Both the position numbers and the translations under genes were made by a program. From a bacterium (GTDB taxonomy: Bacteria; Cyanobacteriota; Vampirovibrionia; Gastranaerophilales; Gastranaerophilaceae), in the NCBI GenBank assembly GCA_017471365.1, contig JAFUUC010000079.1, forward strand, positions 1-44,886: a stretch of 44,886 bases of DNA. The letters run 5' to 3'. Shown here piece by piece: positions 23,758 through 32,951 of this stretch. The notes under the pieces were generated by a model. That model searched no databases and had not been told where the DNA came from. It saw only the letters and a program-made list of their open reading frames with translations. How positions within the stretch are numbered: position 1 is the first letter of the stretch; every line of letters starts with the position of its first letter.

Positions 23758-26241
23758 ATGGGTCTGGCAGCATCACAAGCAAGATTTTTAGGAATAACAG
23801 CAAGAAAGGCTAGCTGTGAATTTAAATCAACAGAGCTTGCTGAAGAAAAGCTTGAATTGTCTAATCAGTTAACGGATATTTCTGCTGAGTATTTTAACGC
23901 ATTAAATGCAACAAAATTAGTTTGGCAGAGTGATATTGCTGATTCTGATTATGGAATTTCATACGGACTTTTGATGACTCCTTCTGCATTGAACGATTAC
24001 AACCCTTATATGGTTACAACAAAATCCGGTGCAATTGTTTTGAGTAGTGAATATGTTGCAGCAGCTGAAGCTGCCGGAATATCTATGAGCGGCGGATTAC
24101 CTAGCGAACAAGGCAGAGATAAATTTATTAATGCTTTAATTGATTCTGGTGTTGTTACTCAAGAAACAGCAGGTAAAATCACAAAATACGATTATGATGC
24201 TGAGACCAAAACAACTAAAGTTGAAGCGGATGAAGAATATATAAAATGGAATCCTACGACAGGTGTTGGCGGTGAACTTATTGACAAAACATCTATTGAC
24301 GGAATGGATCTTGGTGATTTGAAAGCAAGTGAATCTATGGGGCAGAAAAATATTGACTGGGTAGAATTTTATGCCACAAGCCTTAACATTGCTGCCGCTA
24401 ACTACAAGACTGAGATCAATGCTTATGATAGTCAAATTGCAGTAGCAGGTACTAATGATGATATAAGAAGATCATTACAAGTCAAGAAAAATGCCTACAT
24501 GAATATTTACGGAAACATCGATCCAAACTCATTAGATGATGAAGAAAAAGTAAATCTTATCTCTATTAGAGAATACAATACAAAATTGGAAGAATATGAT
24601 GAGCAAATTGCCATTTATAGTGATCCGGAAAAAGTCGCAGCTTTAGAAGAAGAATATAACGAGCAACTAAAAGGACTTGACAAGAACATTAGATTATTCT
24701 ATGGACTGATAATTGAATGCAATGATGCAATTAACAGCTACAATGACCAAATTACAAATTATGATACTGATTTAGAAGCCTATGACAATCAGTTGGCTAT
24801 TTATGATCAACAAATACAAGACTACGATACTAGGATTGAAAATCAGAATAACTTAATAAAAACGTGGGAAGAACAAGGGGTAACAGGTGGTCCAATCATT
24901 GACGGATTAAGACAGGCTTTGGAACAATTACAATCAGAAAGAGCTGCCCTTCAAGCAGAAAGAGATGAATTACAAAAACAAAGAGATTATACCCAATCTT
25001 TAAGAGATGGCATTTCAGCTCAGAAGAATTATACTGAAACATACAAAGCTAATATTGAGCATTTGAGAAATGCTGATAATTCTCAAAAACAAAAGCTTGA
25101 AACCGAACTTAAAGATTTACCTTACAAAAAAGATATGCTTGTAAATGAAAAAGACAATTTTATCAAGCTTTATACAAATATCACAACCAACGGATTTTCT
25201 AGTATTTTTGATACAACTGACAGTAGTAAAATTATTAATGGTCGCTGGAATATGTATATTGATGACGGGAAAATCACCAAAAAATCTGATTTTGATGATA
25301 TGAAAATTGCGGATTTAATAGATAGCAATATCGTCTTAGTTTACGCTAATTATGGTCAAGATGAAGACGGTAATTTTATCGCTACAAGTACAAGAGATTT
25401 TTCCGGAATGGTTTTGAATATTATGAATGCTATATTTAAAGCATTTGGTTACGGAGACACTACCCATACAACCGGTTTAAATTATGATGAAATATCAGGT
25501 GAAGCAATAGATTTTGCTTATTCGATGATAAAAAATAATATTTTGAAATATTCAAATGCTGTAAAAAATGGTAAAGATACCAGTGATACTAAATTAGCAG
25601 AAAATAGTGCATATCAAAATGCTATGAACAACAACAGAATCGGTGCTGATCAAGAAGGTAAATATGTTGCCGTAAACCTTTCAAATGTTTTAGATTCTTT
25701 TTTGACATATTACGACAATTACCTTATGAATAGTTTAGGAGAATCATCTAATTTCAATGTTGCAAAAACAGTAGATATGTCATCATATGTTACTGAAAAT
25801 TCTTCTTACTTATACCTTGGTCAAGCTTCTGATGAAGTTGTTCAACCTGAAGAAAAAATCGCAGATTTTTATGACCAATTATATAACAACTTATGCGTTC
25901 ACGGCTGGAGACAAGATGACACAATTAGTAATCCTGACAGCCTGGAAAGTGCTATTATTGACGGACGTTACAATTTGAGTGCTTTATATGATGATGGTTA
26001 CTATTATCAAACAAATTATGTCGAACTTGATTATCTTGTAGAAGTTGCTGATGAAGATGCTATTGCAAGAGCTGAGGCTGATTTTGCTCGCAAAAAAGCA
26101 GAAATTACATATAAAGAAAATGCTATTGATATTAAATCAAAAAATCTTGATGCTGAAATTGCAGCTCTAAATTCAGAATTATCCTCTGTACAAAACTTGA
26201 TTACTAACGGCATTCAAAAAACATTCCAAATGTTCCAATAA
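23758..26241 (+). CDS. Large coiled-coil protein with conserved MGLAASQARFL start
   Basis: An 827-residue protein with no signal peptide or membrane segment. It begins MGLAASQARFLGITARKASC, a strongly amphipathic first helix. Residues about 260-480 are coiled coil, including five or six heptads of the form I/L-x-x-Tyr-Asp-x-x (about 325-372). The C terminus (NLITNGIQKTFQMFQ) is again amphipathic. I do not recognise an enzyme. The helical ends and lack of signal peptide are compatible with a flagellar or type III-exported protein, since the organism has an export gate (33-35 kb). That is a guess. It converges on rarA with only 4 bp between stops and follows the virion cluster. Confidence 0.75.
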   Translation: MGLAASQARFLGITARKASCEFKSTELAEEKLELSNQLTDISAEYFNALNATKLVWQSDIADSDYGISYGLLMTPSALNDYNPYMVTTKSGAIVLSSEYVAAAEAAGISMSGGLPSEQGRDKFINALIDSGVVTQETAGKITKYDYDAETKTTKVEADEEYIKWNPTTGVGGELIDKTSIDGMDLGDLKASESMGQKNIDWVEFYATSLNIAAANYKTEINAYDSQIAVAGTNDDIRRSLQVKKNAYMNIYGNIDPNSLDDEEKVNLISIREYNTKLEEYDEQIAIYSDPEKVAALEEEYNEQLKGLDKNIRLFYGLIIECNDAINSYNDQITNYDTDLEAYDNQLAIYDQQIQDYDTRIENQNNLIKTWEEQGVTGGPIIDGLRQALEQLQSERAALQAERDELQKQRDYTQSLRDGISAQKNYTETYKANIEHLRNADNSQKQKLETELKDLPYKKDMLVNEKDNFIKLYTNITTNGFSSIFDTTDSSKIINGRWNMYIDDGKITKKSDFDDMKIADLIDSNIVLVYANYGQDEDGNFIATSTRDFSGMVLNIMNAIFKAFGYGDTTHTTGLNYDEISGEAIDFAYSMIKNNILKYSNAVKNGKDTSDTKLAENSAYQNAMNNNRIGADQEGKYVAVNLSNVLDSFLTYYDNYLMNSLGESSNFNVAKTVDMSSYVTENSSYLYLGQASDEVVQPEEKIADFYDQLYNNLCVHGWRQDDTISNPDSLESAIIDGRYNLSALYDDGYYYQTNYVELDYLVEVADEDAIARAEADFARKKAEITYKENAIDIKSKNLDAEIAALNSELSSVQNLITNGIQKTFQMFQ

Positions 26242-26245
26242 GAAA

Positions 26246-27481
26246 CTAATTGAACGTATATTTTGTACCGACAAGTTCATTCGGAAGGAATTGTTGTTCG
26301 ATATTTGGTGCAGAATGAGAATAAATATAACCTTCTCCAAATCCATATTTTGCAGCATCTTTGTAATGAGCATCTCTTAAATGCATTGGAGGTGGAAAAT
26401 CTTTTCCACTTGCAATATCAGACATAGCCTTGTCTATTGCACATATTGTTTCATTAGATTTTTTTGCACGAGCAACATAAATTACAGCCTGAGCAAGAGG
26501 TATTCTACCCTCCGGAAGCCCCAAAAGCTCAACGGCTTTATACGCATTTATACTAATATTTAAGGCATTAGGATCAGCATTTCCAACATCTTCAGATGAA
26601 CATACAATCAATCTGCGTGCAATAAATCTTGGATCTTCGCCTGCTGACAACATTTTTGCAAGATAATAAATTGCAGCATCCGGATCACTTCCTCTTAAAC
26701 TTTTTTGAAATGCAGAAGCACAATCATAATGTTCTTGTTCAGAGTATCTCGTATTTCGCTGTTGACAAATTTCTTCTATAATTTTTACGGTTAAATTTCT
26801 TTTATTATCTTTAAAATCACTTGCAAAATAAGCATTTTCAACTATATTCAAGGCATAACGTGCATCACCGCGTGCAAGATTTATAATAAAATCCAACACC
26901 CCACTCTCACATTCCATTGGAGAATAATTTGTTGCAAGATATTGAAATCCTTTTTTAACAATTTTAATCATACTTTCATCATCTATGGAATTGAGTCTTA
27001 TAACTTGGACTCTGGATAATAAAGCCGGAACAACTTGAAATGAAGGATTTTCCGTAGTTGAACCGATCAAAAACAATGTCCCGTTTTCCAAATGCGGTAA
27101 AAGAGCATCTTGTTGTGTTTTAGAATATCTGTGGATTTCATCTATAAATAAAATCGTTTTTCGACCGGCACGAAGATTTTCTTTCGATTTTTCCACGGCT
27201 TCTTTTATATCTTTAACGCCAGATGTTACAGCAGAAATTTCAATAAACGCAGCATTGGTTTTTGTTGCAATGAGCCTTGCAAGGGTCGTTTTGCCACACC
27301 CCGGAGTTCCCCATAATATCAAAGAAAACAATCTATTTGTCTGCAAAAGATTGAGAAGCGGGCTTTTGGATGAAATTACATTACTCTGTCCTAAAAAATC
27401 CTCAATAGTTTTTGGACGCAAAACTTCTGCCAATGGAATTTGTTTATTTTGGTTTTCCAGTTCCGTAAATAAATTGTTCAT
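26246..27481 (-). CDS. rarA: Replication-associated recombination protein A (AAA+ ATPase)
   Basis: A 411-residue RarA/MgsA family protein. Walker A GTPGCGKTT is at residues 58-66 and Walker B LFIDEIHR near 108-115. Sensor 1 is in GSTTENPSF, followed by the arginine finger region LLSRVQV. The C-terminal MgsA domain has FQKSLRGSDPDAAIYYLAKM and SSEDVGNADP, both highly conserved. The family acts at stalled replication forks. TATAAT lies exactly 6 nt before the ATG with no Shine-Dalgarno. It is divergent from the solute-binding protein gene, 42 bp apart. Confidence 0.95.
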   Translation of the reverse strand: MNNLFTELENQNKQIPLAEVLRPKTIEDFLGQSNVISSKSPLLNLLQTNRLFSLILWGTPGCGKTTLARLIATKTNAAFIEISAVTSGVKDIKEAVEKSKENLRAGRKTILFIDEIHRYSKTQQDALLPHLENGTLFLIGSTTENPSFQVVPALLSRVQVIRLNSIDDESMIKIVKKGFQYLATNYSPMECESGVLDFIINLARGDARYALNIVENAYFASDFKDNKRNLTVKIIEEICQQRNTRYSEQEHYDCASAFQKSLRGSDPDAAIYYLAKMLSAGEDPRFIARRLIVCSSEDVGNADPNALNISINAYKAVELLGLPEGRIPLAQAVIYVARAKKSNETICAIDKAMSDIASGKDFPPPMHLRDAHYKDAAKYGFGEGYIYSHSAPNIEQQFLPNELVGTKYTFN

Positions 27482-27487
27482 AGTATA

Positions 27488-27493
27488 ATTATA
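27488..27493 (-). promoter_or_regulatory. -10 of rarA, TATAAT-N6-ATG
   Basis: A consensus TATAAT ends 6 nt (TATACT) before the rarA ATG. The -35 (TTTTAC-like) is weak. The layout predicts a leaderless mRNA. Confidence 0.6.
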
Positions 27494-27523
27494 GTATCAA
27501 AAGCGATAAGTAAAAGGTGAGAA

Positions 27524-28741
27524 GTGACCAGAACGTTACAAATAATAATATTAATCACATTTCTTATAATCAGCGGTATATTTTTTCTTTTCAAACCGAC
27601 AAAAACAAATAACGAAGTTGTTTTCTGGACTTTACAAATGAGCGATTTTGCTCCGTATATAAACAGTGTAATAAGTGAATTTGAAGAACAAAATCCAAAT
27701 ATAAAAATCAAATGGGTTGATGTACCTTTCTCCGAAGGAGAAAAAAGGACTCTTGCCTCTGTTTTAAGTGATAATCCACCTGATCTTGTAAATTTAAATC
27801 CGGATTTTTCTTCCACTCTGGCTAATAAAAAAGCTCTTTACGAAATTTCGGAAGAAGAACTTAAACAATTTAATCCGGAAATTTTGAATTCATTAAAAAC
27901 TGACGGCAAAATTTATTCTATTCCGTGGTATGCAACAAGTGCAATAACTATTTATAATCGTGACTTGATAAAAAAATCAAATATAACCGTGCCTAAAACT
28001 TATTCCGATTTATTTGAAAATGCAAAATTTACAAGACAATACGCATACATAACATTTCCTAATATAACAGAAAATGACACTATGCTGAAAATTTTGAACA
28101 AATACGGCGTAGCAAATGCCCAAGATATAAAATCCAATAAATCAGTCAATGTTTTCAACTCGTTTAAACATCTTTATCAAAATGATTTAATCCCAAAAGA
28201 AACCGTGACTGTAACGTTACAGGAAGCCCTGGGAAAATATATGTCCGGTAATGTTGTACTACTTGGAGCAGGGGCAAATTTTTTGAATATGATTAAAGAA
28301 AATTCCCCTTCAACATATGAAAAGACTGATGTTGCCCCCCAAATTACAGGTGAACTGGGGCAAAATGATTTTTCTTTGATGAATTTTGTAATTCCACTAA
28401 AAGCAAAACACAAAGAACAAGCACTGAAATTTGCATTATTTTTAACAAATAACAAAAATCAATTGGAACTGGCTAAATTAACCAACATTCTTGCAACAAA
28501 TGCTCAAACGCTCCAAAATGATTTTTATACACACTACAATGAAGGGGACTTGATGGCGAAAGCTCGCGTTATAAGTGCAAAGCAACTAAACAAAGTTCAG
28601 CCGGTATTTAGAACTCAAAAAAATCAAAAAGATATAAATAACCTTGTAAACACAGGTGTTCAAAAGATTTTACTCGGAGAAAATACTCAAAAAGTTTTAG
28701 ATGAAGTATCAAATAGCTGGGAAGTACTTGAAAAAAGGTAA
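27524..28741 (+). CDS. Extracellular solute-binding protein (ABC transporter family 1 type)
   Basis: A 405-residue protein starting at GTG 27524 after AAAGGTGAG. An N-terminal hydrophobic helix (IIILITFLIISGIFFLF) acts as an uncleaved anchor or signal peptide; no lipobox cysteine is seen. The SBP_bac_1 pattern follows: VISEFEEQNPNIKIKWVDV, PPDLVNLNPDF, GKIYSIPWY, and a late LKFALFLTNNKNQ. Such proteins capture sugars or oligosaccharides for an ABC importer. No permease or ATPase gene is beside it, so its partners must be elsewhere or be shared. It is followed by an alcohol dehydrogenase gene after 11 bp. Confidence 0.88.
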   Translation: MTRTLQIIILITFLIISGIFFLFKPTKTNNEVVFWTLQMSDFAPYINSVISEFEEQNPNIKIKWVDVPFSEGEKRTLASVLSDNPPDLVNLNPDFSSTLANKKALYEISEEELKQFNPEILNSLKTDGKIYSIPWYATSAITIYNRDLIKKSNITVPKTYSDLFENAKFTRQYAYITFPNITENDTMLKILNKYGVANAQDIKSNKSVNVFNSFKHLYQNDLIPKETVTVTLQEALGKYMSGNVVLLGAGANFLNMIKENSPSTYEKTDVAPQITGELGQNDFSLMNFVIPLKAKHKEQALKFALFLTNNKNQLELAKLTNILATNAQTLQNDFYTHYNEGDLMAKARVISAKQLNKVQPVFRTQKNQKDINNLVNTGVQKILLGENTQKVLDEVSNSWEVLEKR

Positions 28742-28752
28742 AAGGAGATAAA

Positions 28753-29724
28753 ATGAAAGCAGTAGTTTTTGATAAAGACAATCAATTAAAATTAGTTAAT
28801 GATTACGAAAAACCCGTTCCTCAAAAAGGAGAAGCACTAGTAAAAGTAACATTAGCAGGTATTTGTAATACAGATTATGAAATCACAAAGGGTTATATGG
28901 GTTATATAGGCATACTCGGACACGAAGCTGTTGGGGTTGTAGAGGAGGTAAATTCTGAAGATAAATCCTTAATCGGCAGACGTGTTGTACCGGAAATTTC
29001 ATACGGTTGTAAAGATCCTAATTGTAATTGGTGTAATCAAAAACTTTATCGTCACTGTCCTGACAGACACACTCTCGGAATATGGAGAAAAGACGGAGTG
29101 TTCGCCCAATATTTCACAATGCCGGTTGAGACATTATTTGAAGTTCCTGATTGTGTATCTGATGAACAAGCTGTTTTCACAGAACCACTTGCAGCCGCAT
29201 TAGAAATTAACGAGCAACTTCACATAAAACCCATGGACAAAGTTGTTGTCCTTGGTGACGGCAAACTTGGTTTGATCACAGCCCTTGCGTTAAACGCTCA
29301 AAATTTAAATGTTACGCTTGTAGGCAAACATCAAAACAAACTTAATATAGCAAACTCTCAAGGGGTTAAAATATCGTTACTTTCAGATTTTCATATTGAG
29401 AAAAAGTATGATGTTGTTATAGAAGCAACAGGTTCTGTCTCAGGTTTTGAAACATCACTTGCTTTGACAAAACCTCGCGGAGTTTTAGTTTTAAAAAGTA
29501 CAGTTGCTGCGACAAAAGAATTTAACCTTGCACCGATAGTAATTGATGAGATTACGGTTCTAGGTTCACGCTGCGGTCAGTTTCCGCCGGCACTCAGAAT
29601 GCTTGAATCCGGCAAAATTGACTTAACTCCTTTAATCTCAGCGACATATCAATTTGATAATGCTATAGAAGCATTTGAAAAAAATAAAGAAAAAGATACA
29701 CTAAAAATATTACTGAAAGCGTAG
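28753..29724 (+). CDS. Zinc-dependent medium-chain alcohol/polyol dehydrogenase
   Basis: A 323-residue MDR-family enzyme with Shine-Dalgarno AAAGGAGAT. Catalytic zinc ligands are Cys38 in AGICNTD and His57-Glu58 in LGHEAVG. A structural zinc site is seen as Cys-x4-Cys-x2-Cys-x7-Cys (about residues 90-107). The nucleotide-binding motif is VVVLGDGKLGLITA. The substrate could be a threonine- or sorbitol-like polyol or an alcohol; it cannot be told from sequence. The protein is slightly shorter than most members. It probably forms an operon with the solute-binding protein gene and converges on a prepilin gene. Confidence 0.9.
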   Translation: MKAVVFDKDNQLKLVNDYEKPVPQKGEALVKVTLAGICNTDYEITKGYMGYIGILGHEAVGVVEEVNSEDKSLIGRRVVPEISYGCKDPNCNWCNQKLYRHCPDRHTLGIWRKDGVFAQYFTMPVETLFEVPDCVSDEQAVFTEPLAAALEINEQLHIKPMDKVVVLGDGKLGLITALALNAQNLNVTLVGKHQNKLNIANSQGVKISLLSDFHIEKKYDVVIEATGSVSGFETSLALTKPRGVLVLKSTVAATKEFNLAPIVIDEITVLGSRCGQFPPALRMLESGKIDLTPLISATYQFDNAIEAFEKNKEKDTLKILLKA

Positions 29725-29728
29725 TGTA

Positions 29729-30601
29729 TTATCTATACTTCACATAATCACGCCAGTAGTCATCACCTGCGGAAACACTTGTTCCTGAGCGATTTTTTCT
29801 ACCACTTTCCGTTGGAGCTATATTTTCAAGCGGCCAATTGAATGGACAAAGATCCAACACGCAATTCGTCTCTGTTTCCCACTGTTTATTCTGTCTATTT
29901 GGACCATTTGTACAGTATTGCGGATCGCTGCCACTTATAGTTTTGTTATGACTATTACTACCAACAAGTCCATCAATATCACACAAAGTAATTTGACCGG
30001 TATAATCAGATTTATTTGTTAGACTGTCTCCATATACCCACTGTGCAACCTGACCAGAATCCATAGGAATAAATGCAAAAATATCAACATTATACATATT
30101 TGGAGCACCTGTTCCGTTTATATCTACACATATAATGTTTGATTCAGCATTAAATGTCCAAATTCTTCCCTTAGAATCGAACCAAATTCCGTCATTATCG
30201 CAAAATATACTTACAGTAGTGCCTCTATTATTTTGTCCAAACCTATGGACTCCATTAGCACTACCTGCTTGCTGATACAAAGTATTTAATGTAGGACCCA
30301 CTTTGTCAGTTGTTGAGTGGTCAATATTGTAGACCTTTTCAGCACCCGGAATATGCGACATAAACTCATTGTCAAAATCTTTGTACCTTGATGTGTGAGC
30401 GAATTCACCAACATCACCATATTCATTATTTAAATAAGCACTAATTTCCTTTATGTCACTATATGTGCTACGAAACTGCGTTTCTAAAAGTTTGCTTCGA
30501 TAGTTATAAGTGAGAGTCGGAATCGTCATGGCAGTGATAACGCCAAGCAACCCCAGTGTAACCATAACCTCAGCAAGAGAGAACGCAAATCTTTTTTTCA
30601 T
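29729..30601 (-). CDS. Divergent type IV prepilin-like protein
   Basis: A 290-residue protein with a short leader (MKKRFA) and the prepilin motif FSLAEVMVTLGLLGVITAMT. The body is rich in Asn, Ser and Gly with several cysteines (FCDNDGIWFD, CVDINGTGAP, NCVLDLCPFNWPL), matching the DNINGKG/DVNG-type C-terminal domain common in large pilin-like proteins. It belongs to a different subfamily from the other three prepilins: the helix after the motif is unlike theirs, and no small regulator is divergent from it. AGAGGA precedes the ATG at a rather wide 11 nt. Confidence 0.85.
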   Translation of the reverse strand: MKKRFAFSLAEVMVTLGLLGVITAMTIPTLTYNYRSKLLETQFRSTYSDIKEISAYLNNEYGDVGEFAHTSRYKDFDNEFMSHIPGAEKVYNIDHSTTDKVGPTLNTLYQQAGSANGVHRFGQNNRGTTVSIFCDNDGIWFDSKGRIWTFNAESNIICVDINGTGAPNMYNVDIFAFIPMDSGQVAQWVYGDSLTNKSDYTGQITLCDIDGLVGSNSHNKTISGSDPQYCTNGPNRQNKQWETETNCVLDLCPFNWPLENIAPTESGRKNRSGTSVSAGDDYWRDYVKYR

Positions 30602-30714
30602 AAACCAAATATCCTCTTTTATAGAGTCATTATAAACTATTTTTACGTGAAAGTCCAGTGTTAATGTATTTTTTGTTTTCTTAACAAAAAATTTTATTTT
30701 TCAATTTTTTATTG

Positions 30715-30720
30715 TATATT
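30715..30720 (+). promoter_or_regulatory. -10 of the decarboxylase gene, TATATT-N6-ATG
   Basis: TATATT ends exactly 6 nt (ATTGCT) before ATG 30727. No Shine-Dalgarno or clear -35 is seen. This spacing favours the ATG at 30727 over the upstream one at 30712. Confidence 0.5.
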
Positions 30721-30726
30721 ATTGCT

Positions 30727-32154
30727 ATGAAAACTGAAGTAAAAAAACGTTTAAATATACACGCCCCAATTGTTGAAGCACTAAAGGCTTATTATAACAA
30801 TCCGGCTTGCCAATTTCATATTCCGGGTCATACGAGAGGCTTAGGTACACTTCCTGATTTTAGGAATCTTTTAGGGAAACGTGCTTTAGGCTTGGACACA
30901 ACAGATGAATTTGACAATCTAGGAACTTTAACTCCTGCAACAGGACCTATTAAAGAAGCTCAAGAACTTGCAGCTCAAGCATTTGGTGCAAAAAAAACAT
31001 TTTTTTTATTAAACGGTTCAACTATCGGCAACCTTGCTGTTGCAATGGGATTAACTAAAAAAGGTCAAAAAGTTATTGTAAATAGGAACTGCCACCGTTC
31101 AATTCTTACCGGATTAATTATTTCCGGAGCAGATCCTTTGTGGATTTTACCTGAAAAATTTGAAGAATGGGGATTATGGGGAAATATTACACCGGAATCA
31201 GTCGAAAAATTATTAAAAGAAAATAACGATGTTTCTATGGTTTGGATTACAAATCCAACTTATGAGGGTGTTGTTTCCGATGTCAAATCTATTGCAGAAA
31301 TTTGTAAAAAATATGATGTACCGTTAGTAGTTGACGAAGCCCACGGATGTTTATGGAATTTTAATGAAAAACTTCCGCAAACCTCCCTAAAACTTGGAGC
31401 AGATATTGTTGTTCACTCTCTGCATAAAACAGGCGGAAGTATGAGTCAATCATCTATGCTTCATATCAGCAAAAATTCAAAAATTGATGCAGATGACGTA
31501 GAAAGAGCATTGATGCTTTTACATACGACAAGTCCTTCTTTAATTTTATTGGGAAGTCTTGATGCTGCACGTGCTAACTTACAAAGTGAACGCGGACAAA
31601 AACAAATAAATATCGCTATTAACAATGCGAAATATTTACGTTCTGAACTTGATAAAATGGAACACATACATCAACTAAAATCAGATTTTGGATATAAAAC
31701 TGATGTTACAAAAATTTTTATTAAGGCTGACGGACTTTCAGGCAAACGCTTAGAATCTATTCTTGAAATAGATTTTGGAATTGAAGTTGAAAGTGCTTCA
31801 GATGCCGGTATTTTAATTCTTTCAAATATCGGGAATAAGCGTTCTGATTTTGAATATCTTGCGGATTGCTTGCATAAAATTGACAAGCACAATTACAAAG
31901 ATATTTATTACCTTGAAAATAAAAAGCATATGCCAATGCTCACTCCGATTATCAAAAAAAGCATACGTGAGGCTTATTTTTCAGAAAAAGAAGTTGTACC
32001 AAAATCACAGGCAGTTGGCAGATTATCCGGCGAAGTCGTAGCAGAATGTCCTCCGGGAATTTCGATATTATTGCCGGGAGAATTGATTACTGAAGCCCAT
32101 CTTCCATACCTGACTGATTATGAAGTAATTGAAGTAATTAAAGAAAATTTATAA
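30727..32154 (+). CDS. Orn/Lys/Arg-type PLP decarboxylase
   Basis: A 475-residue fold-type I PLP enzyme. The major domain shows FHIPGHTRG, then LLNGSTIGN, VDEAHGCLW with the PLP aspartate, and HSLHKTGGSMSQSS with the Schiff-base lysine. The C-terminal domain ends with GRLSGEVVAECPPGISILLPGE, typical of the family. Members decarboxylate lysine, ornithine or arginine for polyamine synthesis or acid resistance. This shorter type without an N-terminal wing domain occurs in cyanobacteria and Firmicutes. The substrate cannot be fixed from sequence. The start at 30727 is chosen for the N6 spacing to the -10 and because the extra five residues are unconvincing. Confidence 0.92.
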   Translation: MKTEVKKRLNIHAPIVEALKAYYNNPACQFHIPGHTRGLGTLPDFRNLLGKRALGLDTTDEFDNLGTLTPATGPIKEAQELAAQAFGAKKTFFLLNGSTIGNLAVAMGLTKKGQKVIVNRNCHRSILTGLIISGADPLWILPEKFEEWGLWGNITPESVEKLLKENNDVSMVWITNPTYEGVVSDVKSIAEICKKYDVPLVVDEAHGCLWNFNEKLPQTSLKLGADIVVHSLHKTGGSMSQSSMLHISKNSKIDADDVERALMLLHTTSPSLILLGSLDAARANLQSERGQKQINIAINNAKYLRSELDKMEHIHQLKSDFGYKTDVTKIFIKADGLSGKRLESILEIDFGIEVESASDAGILILSNIGNKRSDFEYLADCLHKIDKHNYKDIYYLENKKHMPMLTPIIKKSIREAYFSEKEVVPKSQAVGRLSGEVVAECPPGISILLPGELITEAHLPYLTDYEVIEVIKENL

Positions 32155-32171
32155 AACACTAGAATAACTTC

Positions 32172-32393
32172 TTATAAATCATCAAAATCCAACAACTCAT
32201 TTAATTTCATATTTAAACCTTTTGCAATTTTATATAGAATTTCGATTGTAGGTTTGCGTTCACATCGTTCAATTCTACCTATATATGTCCTGTCAATATT
32301 ACACAAAAATGCAAAGCTTTCCTGAGATAACCCTCTTTCTTCTCTGAGAGTTCTTAGTCTATTTGCAAATTTGTTTAATATTTCACTTGACAT
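32172..32393 (-). CDS. Small XRE-family HTH regulator
   Basis: A 73-residue stand-alone Cro/C1-type helix-turn-helix (FANRLRTLREERGLSQESFA, then NIDRTYIGRIERCERKP) with a closing LNMKLNELLDF helix. It is similar in layout to the XRE protein at 436. It is divergent from a small exported protein at 32468, and a near-perfect 10-bp inverted repeat lies between them. That suggests it represses the exported protein and perhaps itself. Its own start lacks a Shine-Dalgarno; TAGTTT at 32401-32406 lies 7 nt upstream of the ATG. Confidence 0.88.
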   Translation of the reverse strand: MSSEILNKFANRLRTLREERGLSQESFAFLCNIDRTYIGRIERCERKPTIEILYKIAKGLNMKLNELLDFDDL

Positions 32394-32445
32394 ATTTTAT
32401 AAACTATGCCATTATGTGTCTATGGTCGACAGCCTATAGGCACAT
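32387..32445 (+). promoter_or_regulatory. Promoter and operator candidate of the exported protein gene
   Basis: TTGACA (32387-32392), 17 nt, then CATTAT (32410-32415). The inverted repeat ATGTGTCTAT (32414-32423) and ATAGGCACAT (32436-32445), with one G-T mismatch and a 12-nt centre, begins at the end of the -10 and covers the expected start point. It is a candidate site for the divergent XRE protein. Confidence 0.5.
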
Positions 32446-32467
32446 AAATTTAATAGTTGGACAAATT

Positions 32468-32938
32468 ATGAAAAAAATATTATCAATTTTACTTTTAATT
32501 TTACTATTACAGGTACAAACTTCAGCATTAGTTTTACCTTCTGGCACGGCAATAGTGGTACAACCACAGTATGAAATTGATGCAGACGATGTTAAAATCG
32601 GGAGTCAAGTAAAATTTACAGTAGCTCAACCTGTAAAAGTTGACAATACTGTCGCAATAAAAGTCGGTACAGAAATTATCGCAAAAGTTGTTAAAAAGAA
32701 AAATAACGGTATTCTTGGTATTTCGGGATATATACAGTTAGGGGAATTTAGTATTATAAATTCTAACAATGAAATAATAATGTTGTCTGGTTCAATATCA
32801 GATTATGGAGATAATCGCTACTGGGCAAATGTTGGCTGGATATTTGTTTTTCCACTGTTGTTTATAAAAGGTAATGACGGCAAAATTCCTAAACATTCAA
32901 CACATATTCTGTATACAATTGAGGATAGTAATATTTAA
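32468..32938 (+). CDS. Small exported protein
   Basis: A 156-residue protein started at ATG 32468, where a classic signal peptide begins (KKILSILLLILLLQVQTSA). The mature part is a beta-rich domain: DADDVKIGSQVKFTVAQP and VGTEIIAKVVKKKNNGILG, with a later hydrophobic stretch (WIFVFPLLFIKG) that may be a membrane segment. I do not recognise the family with certainty. The pattern of a property-carrying barrel with K-V-G-T is seen in cell-envelope proteins of unknown role. A longer frame from 32363 would run through the promoter and is rejected. Probably regulated by the divergent XRE protein. Confidence 0.75.
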   Translation: MKKILSILLLILLLQVQTSALVLPSGTAIVVQPQYEIDADDVKIGSQVKFTVAQPVKVDNTVAIKVGTEIIAKVVKKKNNGILGISGYIQLGEFSIINSNNEIIMLSGSISDYGDNRYWANVGWIFVFPLLFIKGNDGKIPKHSTHILYTIEDSNI

Positions 32939-32951
32939 AATTTTATAGCTA

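Noticed and set aside
32363-32467. Longer N terminus for the exported protein at 32468.
   Set aside because: It would run through the promoter and operator region; the signal peptide starts at 32468.
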